Shown: in pieces, positions 59,671 to 64,000 of the stretch
How positions within the stretch are numbered: position 1 is the first letter of the stretch
Layout of the letters: each line of letters begins with the position of its first letter
NCBI GenBank assembly: GCA_949357655.1
Contig: CASHTG010000001.1
Location: 3,038,001-3,102,000 of the forward strand
Length of the DNA: 64,000 nucleotides
Origin: Parascedosporium putredinis
Lineage: Eukaryota; Ascomycota; Sordariomycetes; Microascales; Microascaceae
Reading direction: 5' to 3'
Notes under the pieces: generated by a model
What the model saw: only the letters and a program-made list of their open reading frames with translations
Told to the model about the DNA's origin: nothing
The model's database searches: none
Position numbers and translations under genes: made by a program

Positions 59671-62600
59671 GGGAAAGAAGCTGTGTATTCATTAATCAAT
59701 TCTTCTAGCCTATAGGTATACTAAGGTCCATTGTTTTCATACATCTGTGCAGTTTTGTAGCTAAGGCAGGAAGATATATCACAATACGCCAGGGAGAGAG
59801 CGTTGAACTTGCGTAGCTGTGTACATTCTGCCCTTGTCGAGCATTGATCCATGTGCATATTATTGGCGCTCGCAATGAATATTACATCCATTGTATTTGT
59901 GGAGGGCGGGCAAAGCATCTTAGCGAGATGTTGGTGTTTTTTCTTCTTTCCTGCTGAGCCGTCCCTCCGCCCTGCTCGGTGCCGAACGAGACTACATGGA
60001 GGGACCCATGTATAATCTGCAGGTTGCCCGCCTGGTCAGAATCGGCAGGGTTCCTCGTCATTACATGTATGGTTAATCTCACCGTTACGCCAAGGACGAG
60101 CCGCTCCGTTGATTTGTGAAGTCGGGCAAGAATATGATGAATTGTGAGTATCCACCTTAACACCGACGCCGACACCTCGCGTTTCCGTTTAGTTAGATGC
60201 AATGAACACATGGGGATATCCATGGATGGATGTATTAATGGAATGGATAGGCCGGGTGTGTAAACGCCGGCCAAAGTGGGGTGGCAGGCCCCTACACTTC
60301 AAACGACTTCAAGTTCTCAAGGGCCGAAAGACAGGGCCGGGCTGACATCAATGTGGCCAAATCTCTGCAAAGTTTCGCTGTTAGGCGGTCGCTTAAGACA
60401 ATGAATCCAACCCTGCCGGGAAGCGGATTCGATAGGCTGGCCCAGCTGACTTGTTAGAAATGAGGCGAGGGGAGGGGAAAAAAACTCATAAAAATCACTA
60501 GGTCCCCTGTATAAGATGTTGCAATGGGCGTGGGCTCCGCTCGTGTTTCTGGTCACGTTTGCTCCGGCCAGCCACGACCTAGTTCAGGGAGGCCCGAGAG
60601 GTAAGATCGACGATTCTCGGGAATAAGCCGGGAAGATGGCTGGGTAGGGCAACGCCCTGGCCCATAAAACCTTGCAAGCAAAAGGGAAAGGAAAACGAGA
60701 GAAATGCAGACTTGTACGAGATCGTGGATCGGTGGTACGCTACACGCCACACGTCATGATATAGACCGCCTTCCGAAGTCTGAGAGCCGCTTGCCTGCGC
60801 TTGGCCGAGTCTTGGGGCCTGTGCAGAACATTGGGTGACGAGTAAACCCGGCCGGCCTCGAGGGGGTCAGCACGTCAAGCCAGACAACATTGATGGGGGC
60901 AAAGGGCTTGCGGGATAACAAAACATTGAGTGAGCACTGGTCCGTCACCTTGCCTACTGAACGAGTCTCACGCGACGACGATGAAAGTTAGAAAGAGGAG
61001 CTAAAAGGTGGGAGGGGAAGGAGAGGAGTAATGCGCGGGGAGGAGCCCTGCGTACGGGCTTGAAGGTTGAATCGTACGCTGGCAATGGAGACAGATCGGC
61101 CACCATGCAGCGTGAGCGAAGCTTCTCACTGGGACTGAGTGATTCAAGGTTACATGTGCAATCGTGCAGGCAACCCCCGCTCATACTTGCCCATTCTATT
61201 GCGCCTAACTTATTTTTCTGTTTGCTCAGGGATCGCGGATTGTAAATGAAGGTTGGGACGATGTAGTTATCGCCGCCGATGTCTACTCAGAGCATGTTAC
61301 ATGGCGTAATTAGAGAAAACATTACTATCAAGTCGATAATACCGTCCAAGAGCGGCAGAGCGAGGAACGGACCAAAGTCTCGAGACTAAGGGTTGCGCTC
61401 AATGCAAGACATCGATACGGATCCATTCAATCCATCCAGTCGCCGAACCCCACGCCCTCTGGTGACAGGGGCGGGGGTGCAGATTGGACTCTTACGACTA
61501 TCTGAAAGGGAGAAAAAAGGTTGTCAATTTTTTTCTTTGCTTCGAGGAAAAATAAGACGAGGTCAGAGCTAACCAACCTACCGCGCTCATATGGATCGCC
61601 TAAACCGGGAAAGGTAGCCAAACAAAGCCGGAGGGAAAGAGCGGGAGCCGAAGGGGAACGAGGGAGGGGGTGAATGATACAGCGGGTGCGGGCGGATGGC
61701 TGGCTCGGTGTGACATCAATTTACAACACGAACCGGCTGTGGAGATGCCTTCGTGAGGTGTGACAAGTCGTCCTAGGTGGAAAAGCTCGCGGTTCATTGG
61801 AATATGCTTCCGCGCGGGCGTTCGCCAGACATATTGATTGGGATATCACCCGAGCCACTCACCCCATCATCCGTGGAAGAACGTGTAAGAAGCAGAAGCG
61901 GGTGACAGCACGAGGGCAGCTGGTAGCGATAACCGGCATGTTCACGAATGAATTTGCAAGCCTAGATGAGCCTTCTTGCTCCCTTCTATTGCTCCTTCCT
62001 TTTTTCCCCTTTCTCCCCTTTCTCCTTTCCTCCATAGTCAATCGCCAGATCTAGGGAAGCCACATACATGAGCCGCCTTGCTCTCCCTTTAGACCGATGG
62101 AAAAGATTCATAAATAAAAGAAGAGGAGAAGAAGTAATGAAGATCAATGTTGGGCCTTGTCTTGGAAGGACCGTGTCTGCCCTGCACTGCGCTGATGCCG
62201 TGTGTGACCAGCGGCCAATAGCGTCCTTGTAGTCTCAACAAATTGTAGTTGGACGCGACTGGCCCGATGTGAGCCATGCGAGAGAGCGAGGTCGACATGA
62301 AGGAAGAGGAAGCCTCAAGAGGAGCGGCGGGATTTTCAAGTCGCTCAACCAACAGCGTCCACGTCACAGGCCCTTTCGATGCACCAAAGTGCGTGCTCAA
62401 GGCCGAATACAGTGGGCGAGTGTACATCATGGCTCCGCTATCCGCCTGGGTCTCCTGCAACATATCTGTGGGTATGATTAGAAATATTGCACTTGGCCAC
62501 GAGAATGGGAGAGCACAAAGACGTTCTCCTTGTAGAGAACGCTGCCCCGAGCCCACTACTGGGGTTGCGGTTACGACATTGCCGGAGCGCCTGAAGGATC

Positions 62601-63668
62601 ACGGATCACGATTGAGCGGCGCTGAGAATGCGGATTGTCGGGGATCAAAAACACCTTCCGAGGGCGAGGCCGGTACAGGGCAACAGTCGAACCTTTGTTC
62701 GACCAGCCTTCGAGAAAATAAGATAACCCCTATAATACTTGTAGAAACGGAAACTGGAAGTCAAAACGTTTTGAATTCAAAGGAAATTGGGTTGCGGTTG
62801 CCCACCGTCTCTGGCCCCACCCATCCACATCGAGCCACAAGCCTACTACTGGTCTGTACACTAGGGACGGCAGTGAGAGACGACCATTGAGACGAACAGG
62901 GAAGGATCCATTCTTGGACATGAGAAATTGAGGGGAGGGGTGTATACTGTGGCAAGTACATACTGTACCTGCCACTTCTCAAAGCAGACCCCCATTTTTT
63001 TGTGTTGCTCCACATCCCGTACCTTCCCCTCTTCCGCGGCCCCCGGCCCTTCCCAAAAGCTGATGATTCGTCTTTCCATATCCAAACAGGGCTAAATAAC
63101 AGTCGTCCCTCCCCTCCCTCACGCTCGCACTAGTCTCACCATATTTCCTCTCAACCCTCAGATCTGAAAATATCAACCTGCTCTCCTTGTTATACCCCCT
63201 TAGTGGCTTTCCTATCGACCCCCGCCTCTTATGAACGCCGAGTGGCCGCCTCACATTTGTTAACTATCACCATCTTCTATCTGAAGAAACATTCCGCCAC
63301 TGGAGGACCAAGAACGCCCTTCAACTCAACACTTCAAGAGGAAAAAACCCTTGGACTCTTCGATCTCAAACGCGTGTGATGCATGGTGCATAGTTGCTTC
63401 CACCCTCAACTAATTTCGGACCGTCATGCTCGCTTCACAACACCACGCATAGTCCCTACATCCTTTTCTTTAAGCGCTCTACACTCGGAGGACACATTTT
63501 GCACGATCTATCCGCCCCTACGCACAACTTGACGCAGACCCCCGATCAATACGCCTCGGAGTTTTTTTCTTTCTCTTTTTGTGCTTGTAGTGCGTTAGGT
63601 CCTTGAACCTAACGTCCACTCATCCGTCCATCAAGATTTCCTCCCTCCCAGGTGACGATCACCGCGTC

Positions 63669-64000
63669 ATGGCCATGGACGCGTTGAAAAACATCTCGTC
63701 GAATGTGCCAGACTGGTTGCAGAGGTTAGGCGAACTAAGCGGCCAAATCGAACAGCGTCAGCTCGAACTAGTTGCTCTAGGTGAGGCCGACAAGGCCGCC
63801 CGATCCATTAGAAATCGCGGCTCGAACGAGTCGCTATTGAAGAAGGATGACGATGAGGTCGCGCACCCGAACGCTCGACAGGATGATATTCTACTTGATA
63901 GCGCGCCTGGATCGGCGCCGCCAAACCAGCCGACCGGCGCGGGAGTATCGTCAACAAATCCTGCCGTGACCTCGACCGAACTCAAGCAGCAGACGCAGCG
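63669..64000 (+). CDS. 5' end of a conserved fungal protein of unknown function (truncated by the window)
   Basis: The frame is open from ATG at 63669 to the right edge (110 codons, no stop). It starts MAMDALKNISSNVPDWLQRL, then ELSGQIEQRQLELVALGEAD and RSIRNRGSNESLLKKDDDEV. Filamentous ascomycetes have an uncharacterised conserved protein with this kind of start (a short helical N-terminus followed by a polar, Ser/Pro-rich, disordered stretch). A second in-frame ATG two codons in (63675) is an equally possible start. The visible part shows no transmembrane segment or catalytic motif, so I assign no function. The rest of the gene is outside the window. Confidence 0.7.
   Translation, partial: MAMDALKNISSNVPDWLQRLGELSGQIEQRQLELVALGEADKAARSIRNRGSNESLLKKDDDEVAHPNARQDDILLDSAPGSAPPNQPTGAGVSSTNPAVTSTELKQQTQ

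Larger units (their letters stand above)
52320..63668. other. 11.3-kb gene-free region
   Basis: No protein family, intron-exon structure, tRNA or mobile element could be supported. The longest frame (62276-62890, 204 codons) has no recognisable domain. Contents include A18 at 52847-52864, a long (CT)n at 55516-55568, an A-rich tract at 59647-59670, TACATGTA octamers at 55441, 55968 and 60062, and GGATCCAT octamers at 53364, 55594, 61419 and 62904. The last kilobase, pyrimidine-rich, is probably the promoter and leader of the gene at 63669. Confidence 0.5.

Noticed and set aside
62276..62890. 204-codon plus-strand open frame in the right-hand desert
   Set aside because: No family resemblance, no splice logic, and overlapped by minus-strand frames of similar size; likely chance.

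Overview
The window comes from a filamentous ascomycete (Pezizomycotina), very probably a Sordariomycete. Genes are split by short GT..AG introns (59 to 265 nt) with CTAAC/CTGAT-like branch points, coding sequence prefers C-ending codons, and there are no ribosome-binding sites or operons. The best anchor is an intact orthologue of the xylanase/cellulase regulator XYR1/XlnR. Gene density is low: ten genes in 64 kb, with gene-free stretches of about 21.4 kb and 11.3 kb.

Layout. 0.9-3.6 kb: a damaged DUF4238-family gene. 3.6-25.0 kb: no supportable gene, ending at the XYR1 promoter and leader. 25.0-28.0 kb: XYR1 on +. 28.8-31.6 kb: a second, unrelated Zn2Cys6 regulator on -, convergent with XYR1. 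35.9-37.7 kb: a RING-H2 ubiquitin ligase on -. 39.7-40.4 kb: the mitochondrial fission protein FIS1 on -, with a 19-nt microexon. 41.1-41.8 kb: the kinetochore protein SPC24 on +, divergent from FIS1. 42.5-43.2 kb: a small multi-span membrane protein on -. 45.4-46.7 kb: a TatD-family metal-dependent hydrolase on +. 47.1-49.2 kb: a secretory type I membrane protein on -, with a cytosolic PPxY motif. 51.5-52.3 kb: a PNPOx/Alr4036-like flavoprotein on +. 52.3-63.7 kb: gene-free. 63.7 kb to the right edge: the 5' end of a conserved fungal gene of unknown function.

The genes form no pathway cluster. They are housekeeping genes (fission, kinetochore, ubiquitin, hydrolase, oxidase) beside two transcription factors, one of which controls plant-polysaccharide degradation.

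The most important observation for anyone reusing this sequence is a set of single-base frame breaks in five genes. At least twelve have the same sign, one base missing, nearly all at short runs of identical bases. Restoring one base at each site gives full-length family proteins with correct ends in three genes (543, 440 and 272 aa). This fits assembly or sequencing deletions better than gene decay. The DUF4238 gene also has in-frame TAG codons that deletions cannot explain. I found no CRISPR array, rRNA, credible tRNA, complete transposon, virus or secondary-metabolite cluster.
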